Both the position numbers and the translations under genes were made by a program. The notes beneath the pieces were generated by a model. The model saw only the letters and a program-made list of their open reading frames with translations, was not told the DNA's origin and ran no database searches. From an uncultured Pelagibacteraceae bacterium (GTDB lineage: Bacteria; Pseudomonadota; Alphaproteobacteria; Pelagibacterales; Pelagibacteraceae), in NCBI GenBank assembly GCA_905612535.1, contig CAJQSJ010000063.1:1-43238 (forward strand): a stretch of DNA of 43,238 bases. Direction: 5' to 3'. Below, piece by piece: positions 34,814 through 43,238 of the stretch. Position 1 is the stretch's first letter. Every line of letters begins with the position of its first letter.

Positions 34814-36019
34814 ATGAATAATTTGCTAGGAAAAAAAATACTTATAATTATTTGTGGAGGCATTTCTGCATATAAAGTTTTAGAAGTGATCCGGTCTTTA
34901 AAAAAAAACGGTGCTGAGATTAAAACAATTTTAACTAAAAATTCTAAAAAATTTGTTACACGATTATCCGTTTCTGGTCTTTCTCAAGGAAAAGTTTATG
35001 AAGATATGTTTAGTTTTGAAAACGAATTAGAAATGGACCATATATCACTCTCCCGATGGTCCGATTTAATATTAGTTGCACCAGCTACAGCTAACACTAT
35101 TTCGAAATTAAGTTCTGGATCATCAGATGACTTGGCATCAACAGTTGTGCTTGCCTCAAACAAGGATATTTTTCTAGCTCCATCAATGAATGTTAGAATG
35201 TGGGAGCATCCATCCACTAAGGAAAATCTTAATAAATTAAGAAATTTTGGGTACAAAATTATCGGGCCAGAAATTGGTGACATGGCGTGCGGAGAATTTG
35301 GTGAAGGTAAAATGACAGAACCACATGATATTGTTAAGCAAATCGGAAATTATTTTATCAATTTAAATAAAAATAAAAATTTTAAAGCTATAGTAACTGC
35401 TGGACCAACACATGAATATATTGATCCAGTTAGATTTATAACTAACAAGTCAAGCGGAAAACAAGGTTTTGAATTAGCTAAATCATTATTAAAAAAGGGA
35501 TTTGAAACTACCCTAATATCTGGTCCAACTAATTTAAAAGTAGATAAAGACATAAATCTTATAAAAGTTGAAACAGCAGACGAAATGTTTAATGCAACAC
35601 GTAATAACTTACCTGCTGATGTTGCTATATTTGCTGCCGCAGTAGCGGACTTTAAAGTTAAAGAAAGAAAAAAACAAAAAATAAAAAAGAGTGATTATAT
35701 AAATTTTAATTTAGAAAAAAATGTTGATATTTTAAATTACGTCTCAAACCATAATTCACTTAGACCCAAATTGGTAATAGGTTTTGCTGCAGAGACAAAT
35801 AATATAAAAAAAAATGCAAAAAAAAAATTAATGGTAAAAGGTTGCGATTGGATAATTGCAAATGATGTTTCTAATAAATCTATAGGTTTTGAATCCGATT
35901 TTAATGAGGTTACAATTTATTATAAAAATAAAAAAATTAATGAAGAAAAACTTAATATGAAAAAAAAATCTGAAGTTTCAGATGAAATCATTGATAGAAT
36001 TATTGACCAATTAAATTAG
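34814..36019 (+). CDS. coaBC: Phosphopantothenoylcysteine decarboxylase/synthetase
   Basis: APSMNVRMWEHPST, ACGEFGEGKM, TAGPTHEYIDPVRFITNKSSGKQG, AAAVADFKV. Confidence 0.97.
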   Translation: MNNLLGKKILIIICGGISAYKVLEVIRSLKKNGAEIKTILTKNSKKFVTRLSVSGLSQGKVYEDMFSFENELEMDHISLSRWSDLILVAPATANTISKLSSGSSDDLASTVVLASNKDIFLAPSMNVRMWEHPSTKENLNKLRNFGYKIIGPEIGDMACGEFGEGKMTEPHDIVKQIGNYFINLNKNKNFKAIVTAGPTHEYIDPVRFITNKSSGKQGFELAKSLLKKGFETTLISGPTNLKVDKDINLIKVETADEMFNATRNNLPADVAIFAAAVADFKVKERKKQKIKKSDYINFNLEKNVDILNYVSNHNSLRPKLVIGFAAETNNIKKNAKKKLMVKGCDWIIANDVSNKSIGFESDFNEVTIYYKNKKINEEKLNMKKKSEVSDEIIDRIIDQLN

Positions 36020-36025
36020 AATTTA

Positions 36026-36463
36026 ATGGTAAAAGTACTAATTAAAAAACTGGATCCAACAGTCGTAATACCAGGTTACAAAACATTAGGTTCATCTGGC
36101 ATGGACTTAATGGCTTTTATAGATCAGCCAATAAAAATAGCACCACAAAATTCTTCTTTAGTACCTACTGGGATTTCTGTAGCTTTTTCAAACGAATATG
36201 AAATACAAATTAGACCCAGGTCAGGACTTGCTGCGAAAAATAATATAACTGTTTTAAATACACCGGGGACAATTGATAGTGATTATAGAGGTGAAATTAA
36301 AATAATATTATTTAATCACGGAATTGAAGATTTTGTTATTAACAATAAAGATAGAATCGCTCAAATGATTTTAATGCCTATACATAAAATTGAATTAGAA
36401 GAAGTTGAAGATTTACCCGACACTATAAGAGGAAAAGGTGGCTTTGGTTCAACAGGAAAATAA
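36026..36463 (+). CDS. dut: dUTP diphosphatase
   Basis: GSSGMDLMA, RPRSGLAAKN, NTPGTIDSDYRGE, RIAQMI, RGKGGFGSTG. Confidence 0.98.
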   Translation: MVKVLIKKLDPTVVIPGYKTLGSSGMDLMAFIDQPIKIAPQNSSLVPTGISVAFSNEYEIQIRPRSGLAAKNNITVLNTPGTIDSDYRGEIKIILFNHGIEDFVINNKDRIAQMILMPIHKIELEEVEDLPDTIRGKGGFGSTGK

Positions 36464-36468
36464 AATTA

Positions 36469-37224
36469 ATGCATCTCAAAAGAAAAGAAATTGAAAGATA
36501 TTCAAGACAAATAATCCTGAGAAAAATTGGCGCTGTGGGGCAAAAAAAATTACTTAATAGCAGCGTATTAATTGTTGGAGCTGGTGGACTTGGGTCTCCA
36601 ATAGCTTTGTATTTAACTGCACTAGGAATAGGAAACATTGGAATTATTGATAAAGACAAAGTTGAAATTTCTAATTTAACGCGCCAAATTATTTTTGAAA
36701 CAAATGATATTAAAAAAAGCAAAGCAAACACCGCTATTAAGAAATTAAAAAAAATAAATCCAAATATAAAGCTTCAAAGCTTTAATGAGAAACTAACAAC
36801 AAAAAATATTAATAAAATTGCGAATAATTATAACGTGATCGTTGACGGTTGTGACAATTTTAAAACACGCTTTTTAATTAACGATTATTGTTTAAAAAGT
36901 AAGAAAATTTTAATTTCAGGTGCGGTGAGTAGATTTGATGGCCAAGTATATACATTTAATTTTTTAAAAAAAAATTCCCCGTGCTTAAGATGTTTTATTC
37001 CTAAGATGCCAAGAAATGCAGAAATAGATAATTGTGAATTCGATGGGGTGATTAGCACTCTATGCGGCATAGTCGGAAGTATACAAGCAAATGAAGTAGT
37101 AAAAGAAATTGTTAAAATTGGAGAATCATTGTGTGGTTATATATTAATAATAGATGCACTAAAGCTTTCTTTTAGAAAAGTAAAACTCAACAGGCGATCT
37201 GATTGTTTTTGTAATGAAAAATAA
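36469..37224 (+). CDS. MoeB/ThiF family adenylyltransferase
   Basis: RYSRQIILRKIGAVGQKKL, VGAGGLGSP, NLTRQIIF, DGCDNFKTRFLIND, CLRC. Confidence 0.92.
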   Translation: MHLKRKEIERYSRQIILRKIGAVGQKKLLNSSVLIVGAGGLGSPIALYLTALGIGNIGIIDKDKVEISNLTRQIIFETNDIKKSKANTAIKKLKKINPNIKLQSFNEKLTTKNINKIANNYNVIVDGCDNFKTRFLINDYCLKSKKILISGAVSRFDGQVYTFNFLKKNSPCLRCFIPKMPRNAEIDNCEFDGVISTLCGIVGSIQANEVVKEIVKIGESLCGYILIIDALKLSFRKVKLNRRSDCFCNEK

Positions 37225-37672
37225 ATTTTGTATAGCTTTAATAATTGTCTACATTTTCAATTCTTTTAACTCTGCAGCAAATGAAAAAATAAATTTTTTG
37301 TCTTTAAAAAAAGGAAAGGTTAATGTACGGCAAGGACCTTCGTTTGATTATCCAATTAAATTTATTTATAAAAAAAAATATTTACCCGTCGTTATAGTTG
37401 ATACATCTGACTCTTGGAGAAAAATTAGAGATCATAAAAATAATTTAGGTTGGATACATATTTCTCAACTTTCAAAAACTAAATCGGCAATAAGTTTAAA
37501 AAATAATATAATTTTATATAAAAAACCAACTATTTATTCTAAACCAACTGCAAAAGTAGAAAGTGGAAGGTTGTTTATAGTTAAAAAATGTAAAGATGTT
37601 TGGTGTAAAGTTGAATCAGAAAATTATATTGGGTGGATCTACAAAATTAATCTATGGGGTAAATTTAATTAA
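37214..37672 (+). CDS. SH3-domain (DUF1058-like) exported protein
   Basis: N-terminal signal-like segment; KGKVNVRQGPSFDYPIKFIYKKK...DSWRKIRDHKNNLGWIH bacterial SH3 pattern. Confidence 0.82.
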   Translation: MKNKFCIALIIVYIFNSFNSAANEKINFLSLKKGKVNVRQGPSFDYPIKFIYKKKYLPVVIVDTSDSWRKIRDHKNNLGWIHISQLSKTKSAISLKNNIILYKKPTIYSKPTAKVESGRLFIVKKCKDVWCKVESENYIGWIYKINLWGKFN

Positions 37673-38264
37673 AATCTTTAATTAGGGCACCTCTAATATT
37701 ATCTAAAACTTTTTCTTTATGATTATATAAATTGTGATCTATTCCTATTATGATCTCTGTGCTTAAATCTTTAAACTTTTTTATTTGCTTTTCAGAAAAA
37801 ATAAAATGTAAAAATTGTACTGAGGAAGCTTTGCCTTCGGCTGACGTACGATCTACATCCGTCTCTGGTATTGCTTTAATGCTTTCTCCACCGACTTTCA
37901 AATAAACTTTTTTTTCAATGCCGCCTACTTTTCCTAAAAAATCAGCTCTTGTAATTGGGTTGTCTATTTCAAACATTAAAGTTGTTACCAGCTCATTTCC
38001 TTTGGGTACGAGAGGGTTGTAAGCCGCTAACTCATCTTTTAATTGCTCATCTCCTCCTTTTTCTATATGTAACATTTCTTGTATTTGACCTAACATTGTT
38101 TCAAAACTTTCAAAATAAAACGTAGCATAAGGTCCAAGCTCTAGACGTCTATTTTTTTTGAATTCAAGTAAATCTTTTCTAATTTTTTTTCTATTTTTTA
38201 AGTAAGCATCAGCTGTAAGCAGATCTGTTTTTTCTACAACTTTATATTCTTTAGACATATTCAT
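37665..38264 (-). CDS. DUF3501 family protein
   Basis: RLGPYATFYFE-like ELGPYATFYFESFETMLGQIQEML and FLHF; next to rubrerythrin and Fe-S oxidoreductase genes. Confidence 0.82.
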   Translation of the reverse strand: MNMSKEYKVVEKTDLLTADAYLKNRKKIRKDLLEFKKNRRLELGPYATFYFESFETMLGQIQEMLHIEKGGDEQLKDELAAYNPLVPKGNELVTTLMFEIDNPITRADFLGKVGGIEKKVYLKVGGESIKAIPETDVDRTSAEGKASSVQFLHFIFSEKQIKKFKDLSTEIIIGIDHNLYNHKEKVLDNIRGALIKDFN

Positions 38265-39592
38265 ATGTTATAGGCCTTTGCCATTAATTCGATGGGATGT
38301 AATGCCTCATCACTTAATATATTTGTATCTTGCTCTAGTTGTTTTAAGTGTTTTCCTGCCAATGGGCAGTCTGAGACCATATATTTGTTGTTTTTTTTCT
38401 TGCTAAGTTTGGACGCTGCCTTTCCAACTTTATTTGCGACATCATGACTTGCTTTCATAATTCCAAAAGTACCTCCATGACCAGCACATTTTTCTACTAC
38501 ATCTATTTTAATATTCGGAATTAACTTAAGCATATCTCTTGCTTTATTGCCCATATTTTGAGCTCTAGCGTGGCAGGCGTGATGAACTGTTACTCCTCCG
38601 TCTATTTCGTTTATTCCCTTAGCCAATCCCTCTTGTTGAGAAATGTTTACAATATACTCATCAATATCTTTTGTTTTTTTTGATAGTTTTTTAATATCTT
38701 CATTATCAGGTAAAAGTAAAGGCCACTCAAATTTTAGCATTAAGCCACAACTTGCTGTTAAAGTAATAACTTCATAACCTTTTTCTACCCATTCTAATAG
38801 TTCTTTAGATACCTTGATCGCTTGTTCACATACTTTTTTAGGATCTGCTTGTTCTAAATAAGGCATACCGCAACAACCTGGATAAGCATGCTTAACTTCA
38901 ACTCCATTTTTCTTTAAAACTTTTGCAGCAGCTATTCCTGTGCTTTTTTTGTTAAAGTTTACAAAGCAAGTTGAATAAATTACAATTTTTCTACCGAATG
39001 CAGGGGCTAATTTGTTTGTATCGGTTTTGTCATTTTTTAAATAGTTTGAAAAAGTTTCATCATTATATTTTGGTAGTACCGCTCTTTTGTCAATTCCTGT
39101 AATAATTTCTAATACTTTTCTAAAAAAAATATTTTTTACGTTTGAAAACCAATTTACAAGTCTACTAAACATTACGCCTAGTCTAGCATTTCGATCAATT
39201 TTAGCTAACTGGAATGGTATCTTTGCAAGTCTACCAATTTTTTTTTGATACATTCTGTATCTAAACATTAAGTGAGGAAAATCTAAGTCAAATTCATGAG
39301 GAGGGACGTATGGACATTTAGTCATAAAACACATATCACATAGTGTACACGCATCCACCACTTCTCCAAAATTTTCACTTTTGATTGAGCTTACATCTTC
39401 TTCTTTTGATTCATCTATCATATCAAAAAGTTGAGGAAAACTATCACACAGATTAAAACATCTTCTGCATCCATGGCAAATGTCAAAGACTCTTCGCATT
39501 TCATCGTCTAATTTTTTTGGATCTAAAAAATCAGGATTATTGAAATCTACGGGGTGCCGCGTAGGTGCTTGCGTACTGCCTTCTTTTTGCAT
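38261..39592 (-). CDS. Heterodisulfide reductase-like Fe-S oxidoreductase (2x 4Fe-4S + CCG domains)
   Basis: CHGCRRCFNLC, CTLCDMCFMTKCP, YPGCCGMPYLE, CAGHGGTFG cysteine motifs. Confidence 0.88.
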   Translation of the reverse strand: MQKEGSTQAPTRHPVDFNNPDFLDPKKLDDEMRRVFDICHGCRRCFNLCDSFPQLFDMIDESKEEDVSSIKSENFGEVVDACTLCDMCFMTKCPYVPPHEFDLDFPHLMFRYRMYQKKIGRLAKIPFQLAKIDRNARLGVMFSRLVNWFSNVKNIFFRKVLEIITGIDKRAVLPKYNDETFSNYLKNDKTDTNKLAPAFGRKIVIYSTCFVNFNKKSTGIAAAKVLKKNGVEVKHAYPGCCGMPYLEQADPKKVCEQAIKVSKELLEWVEKGYEVITLTASCGLMLKFEWPLLLPDNEDIKKLSKKTKDIDEYIVNISQQEGLAKGINEIDGGVTVHHACHARAQNMGNKARDMLKLIPNIKIDVVEKCAGHGGTFGIMKASHDVANKVGKAASKLSKKKNNKYMVSDCPLAGKHLKQLEQDTNILSDEALHPIELMAKAYNI

Positions 39593-39605
39593 TTTTAAAT
39601 TTTAT

Positions 39606-39626
39606 TGGTGGGGAATATCCCCACCA
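39606..39626. other. GC-rich perfect hairpin, 9-bp stem and 3-nt loop, in the rubrerythrin / Fe-S oxidoreductase gap
   Basis: tggtgggga ata tccccacca, read directly; 10 nt after the rubrerythrin stop and 13 nt before the next start on the minus strand. Confidence 0.8.
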
Positions 39627-39635
39627 TAAGACTTA

Positions 39636-40049
39636 TTATATAGATTCTAATGTTTTTTGAAATTTTCCTGCGTGGGATTTTTCTGCTTTTGCTAAAGTTT
39701 CAAACCAATCTGCTATTTCTTCGAAACCTTCGTCTCTAGCTGTTTTGGCCATGCCTGGATACATATCTGTGTATTCATGAGTTTCTCCAGCAACCGCAGA
39801 CGCTAAATTATCTTTAGTTTCTCCAATTGGTTTTCCCGTCGCCGGATCTCCAACTTCTTCTAAAAATTCTAAATGACCATGTGCATGACCAGTTTCTCCT
39901 TCTGCAGTAGATCTGAAGACTGCCGCTACATCATTGTAACCTTCAACATCAGCCTTTTGTGCAAAATAAAGATATCTACGATTTGCTTGACTTTCGCCTG
40001 CGAAAGCTTCTTTTAAATTATTTTCAGTTTTGCTTCCTTTTAGTGACAT
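39636..40049 (-). CDS. Rubrerythrin
   Basis: [39 protein letters not shown]-terminal AEKSHAGKF diiron motifs. Confidence 0.95.
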   Translation of the reverse strand: MSLKGSKTENNLKEAFAGESQANRRYLYFAQKADVEGYNDVAAVFRSTAEGETGHAHGHLEFLEEVGDPATGKPIGETKDNLASAVAGETHEYTDMYPGMAKTARDEGFEEIADWFETLAKAEKSHAGKFQKTLESI

Positions 40050-40091
40050 ATTAATTATCCTTTAAGTTTGTTAATAGTTTAATAAAATTAA

Positions 40092-40108
40092 CTTATAATG
40101 ATTCTAAA
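40092..40108. promoter_or_regulatory. Candidate Irr box (ICE), distal site upstream of rubrerythrin
   Basis: CTTATAATGATTCTAAA; 2 mismatches to TTTRGAAYNRTTCYAAA (consensus from memory). Confidence 0.5.
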
Positions 40109-40122
40109 GTAGAAGTCAACAC

Positions 40123-40139
40123 TTTAGAATGGTTTTAAA
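40123..40139. promoter_or_regulatory. Candidate Irr box (ICE), second site 31 bp from the first, upstream of rubrerythrin
   Basis: TTTAGAATGGTTTTAAA; 1 mismatch to TTTRGAAYNRTTCYAAA (consensus from memory). Confidence 0.6.
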
Positions 40140-40159
40140 CAAAAAATATTATATTTGCG

Positions 40160-40585
40160 TTACTTTTTTTGATTATGAGAATTGTTCTCAATGCTTATAG
40201 TGATTTCAATTTTTTTAATTTTTTTCCCTTTGGGAAGTGGCGGCACTTTGCTAAGTAGAATATCTTCATTCCTGATATCTAACAAGTCTCCTGTTTCTTG
40301 ATCATATAAATGATGGTGGTTTTCTGAATTAGTATCAAAAAAAGTTTTATTTCCATGCAATGAAATTTCTTTTACGTATCCGTTATTTTTAAAAGCATGC
40401 ACAGTATTATAAACAGTCGCAAGCGAAATCTTACTTTTGGTATTTTTTTCAATTATTTTTTTTAATCTATCGATTGTAAAATGAAATGTTTCTTTTCTGT
40501 CAAAAAGAATTTTACATATCTCCACTCTTTGTTTTGTGGGTCTTAAACCAGAGGTCCTTAATCGATCAATAAAGTGATTTTTCAT
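40160..40585 (-). CDS. irr: Fur-family iron response regulator, Irr type
   Basis: RTSGLRPTKQRVEICKILF, SLATVYNTVHAF, HHHLYDQETGDLLDI; sits beside fabA-fabB-fabI as in other alphaproteobacteria. Confidence 0.9.
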   Translation of the reverse strand: MKNHFIDRLRTSGLRPTKQRVEICKILFDRKETFHFTIDRLKKIIEKNTKSKISLATVYNTVHAFKNNGYVKEISLHGNKTFFDTNSENHHHLYDQETGDLLDIRNEDILLSKVPPLPKGKKIKKIEITISIENNSHNQKK

Positions 40586-40608
40586 GATTAATAACAGTTT
40601 TTTTCTAA

Positions 40609-40625
40609 TTTATAATTATTCTAAA
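40609..40625. promoter_or_regulatory. Candidate Irr box (ICE) in the divergent irr/fabA intergenic region
   Basis: TTTATAATTATTCTAAA; 1 mismatch to TTTRGAAYNRTTCYAAA (consensus from memory). Confidence 0.55.
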
Positions 40626-40672
40626 CTAAATATATGTAATAAACCTATCAAATCAAGTATTAATTTATCTAT

Positions 40673-41179
40673 ATGAATAAGAAAAAAAGCTACAATTATG
40701 AAGAGTTAATTGACTGTGCTAATGGTAAGTTATTTGGACCGGGCAATGCAAAATTGCCTTCTCCGCCTATGTTAATGTTTAATAGAATTACAAATATTAC
40801 AGAAGATAAAGGTAAATATAATAAAGGATTGATTGAAGCAGAATTTGATATAGAAAAAAACTTATGGTTTTTTGACTGTCATTTTAAAGAGGACCCAGTA
40901 ATGCCTGGGTGTCTAGGATTAGATGCAATGTGGCAATTAGTGGGTTTTTATTTAGGGTGGAAAGGTGAACCTGGAAAAGGGAGAGCTCTTGGTGTAAATT
41001 CTGTCAAATTTACAGGGGAAGTGCTTACAACTGTAAAAAAAACAAAGTATCAAATTAATATAAAAAGAATTTTAAAAAAAGAAGGAGCTGTTGTAGGATT
41101 GGCAGATGGTACTTTATTTGCTGATGACAAGGCTATATACCAAGCAGAAAGTTTGAAAGTAGGATTATTTAAATCATGA
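40673..41179 (+). CDS. fabA: 3-hydroxydecanoyl-ACP dehydratase/isomerase
   Basis: [42 protein letters not shown]. Confidence 0.98.
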   Translation: MNKKKSYNYEELIDCANGKLFGPGNAKLPSPPMLMFNRITNITEDKGKYNKGLIEAEFDIEKNLWFFDCHFKEDPVMPGCLGLDAMWQLVGFYLGWKGEPGKGRALGVNSVKFTGEVLTTVKKTKYQINIKRILKKEGAVVGLADGTLFADDKAIYQAESLKVGLFKS

Positions 41180-42396
41180 GAAAAGTTGTAATAACTGGAT
41201 TAGGAATAGTTTCTTGCATTGGTAACAATCAAATAGAAGTATTAGATTCTTTATTAAATACAAGGTCAGGAATTGTTTTTTCCGAAGACCATAAGAAATA
41301 TAATTTTAGAAGTCAAGTTGTTGGTTCTATAAAAAATTTAAATTTAACAGAACACATTGATAGAAAAAAATTAAGATTTATGGGTGATGGATCTGCTTAT
41401 AATTATATTGCAATGCAAGAATCGATAAAAGATTCTGGATTAGAGGAAAAAGATATTAGTAATGTGATGACTGGAATAATTATGGGTTCTGGTGGTCCAT
41501 CAATAAAAAATGTAGTTTTAGCAGTAGATGCTACTAGAGAATCTGGACCAAAAAAAATGGGTCCATGTATTGTACCTAGAACAATGTCTAGTACGAATTC
41601 TGCTACACTTGCTGTGCCATTTAAAATTAAAGGTATTAATTATTCTATAAGTTCTGCTTGTGCTACAAGTGGACACTGTATCGGAAATGGAATGGAATTG
41701 ATTCAATATGGAAAGCAAGATATAATTTTTGCTGGAGGCGGTGAAGAATTAAATTGGGGCATGTCTAGCATGTTTGATGCTATGACCGCACTATCTTCAA
41801 AGTATAACAACACTCCAGAAAAAGCTTCAAGGCCATATGATAAAGATAGAGATGGGTTTATAATTGCGGGTGGTGCAGCAACCTTAGTTCTTGAAGAGTA
41901 TGAACACGCAAAGGCGCGTGGTGCTAAAATTTATGCAGAATTGATCGGATATGGTGCTACTTCAGATGGATTTGACATGGTCGCACCATCAGGAGAAGGA
42001 GCTGCAAGATGCATGAATATGGCTTTAAAAACAGCTAAAAATAAAAAGGTTGATTATATTAATACTCACGGAACATCTACGCCGGTTGGTGATGTTAAAG
42101 AGTTAGAAGCTATACAAAGCGTATTTAAAGATAACATTCCTAAAATAAGCTCTACAAAATCTTTAACTGGACACTCGTTAGGAGCAACATCAGTACAAGA
42201 GGCTGTTTATTGTTTATTAATGATGAAAAATAAATTTATAGCAGCATCGGCGCATATTGAAAATATGGATGAAAAAGCAAAAAATTTTCCAATTGTAACA
42301 AAAGTTGAAAAAGAAAAAGAACTTAATTGCGTCATGTCGAATAGCTTTGGTTTTGGCGGGACAAATGCAACATTGCTATTTGAAAAAATAAATTAA
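41176..42396 (+). CDS. fabB: 3-oxoacyl-ACP synthase I
   Basis: [14 protein letters not shown] active-site Cys, [30 protein letters not shown]. Confidence 0.98.
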   Translation: MRKVVITGLGIVSCIGNNQIEVLDSLLNTRSGIVFSEDHKKYNFRSQVVGSIKNLNLTEHIDRKKLRFMGDGSAYNYIAMQESIKDSGLEEKDISNVMTGIIMGSGGPSIKNVVLAVDATRESGPKKMGPCIVPRTMSSTNSATLAVPFKIKGINYSISSACATSGHCIGNGMELIQYGKQDIIFAGGGEELNWGMSSMFDAMTALSSKYNNTPEKASRPYDKDRDGFIIAGGAATLVLEEYEHAKARGAKIYAELIGYGATSDGFDMVAPSGEGAARCMNMALKTAKNKKVDYINTHGTSTPVGDVKELEAIQSVFKDNIPKISSTKSLTGHSLGATSVQEAVYCLLMMKNKFIAASAHIENMDEKAKNFPIVTKVEKEKELNCVMSNSFGFGGTNATLLFEKIN

Positions 42397-42400
42397 AAAT

Positions 42401-43198
42401 ATGTCTTTATTAAAGGGTAAAAAAGGTCTGATTATGGGAGTAGCTAATGACAGATCTATTGCTTGGGGAATTTCTAAAAAGTTAGCTGAGCATGGAGCAG
42501 AGTTAGCTTTTACTTATTTAGGAGACGCTTTAAAGAAAAGAGTTATTCCGCTAGCCAAATCCTTAAATTCTGATTTTACTCTTAGTTGCAATGTAGAAAG
42601 CAAAGAAGAGATAGTTAAACTCTTTGAAAATATTAAAGTAAAGTGGGGTAAGATAGATTTTGTTGTGCATGCTATAGCGTATTCGGATAAATCAGAATTA
42701 TCTGGAGAATATTTAAATACTTCACGAGATAATTTTTTAAAGAGTATGTTAATATCGTGCTTTTCTTTTACAGAAGTTGCTAAAGAAGCATCTAAAATCA
42801 TGAATAGTGGTGGTGGCATGCTAACTCTAACATATGAATCTACAAAAGTTATTCCAAATTATAATGTTATGGGTGTTTGTAAATCTGCACTAGAAACAAG
42901 TGTAAAATACTTAGCAAGAGACCTGGGTGAGAAAAATATAAGAGTTAACGCAATAAGTGCAGGTCCAATTAAAACCTTAGCAGCTTCTGCTATTGGTGAT
43001 GCTAAATTTTTATATAAATGGAATGAAGATCATTCTTTGTTGAAAAGAAATGTGAATATAAATGATGTTGGCGGCTCAGCTTTATATTTGTTAAGTGATC
43101 TAGCGGCGGCTGTAACTGGTGAAATTCACTACGTAGATGCTGGTTACAACAAAGTTGGAATGCCTGACCCAAAGAACATCATCAAAAATAATAAATAA
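42401..43198 (+). CDS. fabI: Enoyl-ACP reductase (NADH)
   Basis: GLIMGVANDRSIAWGISKKLAEHGAELAFTY, YNVMGVCKSALE, RVNAISAGPIKTLAASAI. Confidence 0.97.
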   Translation: MSLLKGKKGLIMGVANDRSIAWGISKKLAEHGAELAFTYLGDALKKRVIPLAKSLNSDFTLSCNVESKEEIVKLFENIKVKWGKIDFVVHAIAYSDKSELSGEYLNTSRDNFLKSMLISCFSFTEVAKEASKIMNSGGGMLTLTYESTKVIPNYNVMGVCKSALETSVKYLARDLGEKNIRVNAISAGPIKTLAASAIGDAKFLYKWNEDHSLLKRNVNINDVGGSALYLLSDLAAAVTGEIHYVDAGYNKVGMPDPKNIIKNNK

Positions 43199-43228
43199 TA
43201 AATAATAAATAATAAATAATAAATAATA
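43187..43228 (+). repeat. Six perfect copies of 7-nt unit AATAATA, overlapping the fabI stop
   Basis: (AATAATA)x6 read directly at 43187-43228. Confidence 0.95.
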
Positions 43229-43238
43229 TTTATGAAAG

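Overview
AT-rich, very compact chromosomal window whose gene content and synteny fit a streamlined alphaproteobacterium, most likely SAR11/Pelagibacterales (inferred from protein families and neighbourhoods; no database was searched). It is almost entirely housekeeping: proB(partial)-proA-nadD-rsfS-ctpA-rppH; atpHAGDC; priA; AmgK-like kinase-tsaE; ahcY; chvG/chvI; polA; an ABC ATPase; bioY; regA; a polyamine cluster (Lys/Orn decarboxylase, DHS-like protein, ureohydrolase); regB; gyrB-dnaN-dnaA (no recF); rpsT; mutM; ubiE-ubiB-coaBC-dut-moeB-like; an SH3 protein; DUF3501/Fe-S oxidoreductase/rubrerythrin; irr; fabA-fabB-fabI. No CRISPR, tRNA, rRNA, IS element or prophage was seen. I did not find a clear new multigene system. 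The best leads are: (1) tandem Irr-box-like (ICE) motifs 31 bp apart upstream of rubrerythrin plus one in the irr/fabA intergenic region; (2) a GC-rich hairpin between rubrerythrin and the next gene; (3) a decayed PhzF remnant inside the polyamine cluster; (4) all four convergent gene pairs overlapping at their stop codons, three by exactly 8 nt; (5) a ChvI regulator whose receiver lacks the conserved Lys-Pro; (6) a GyrB lacking most of the Gram-negative insertion; (7) a 7-nt x 6 microsatellite at the fabI stop; (8) repeat and palindrome structure between rpsT and dnaA.
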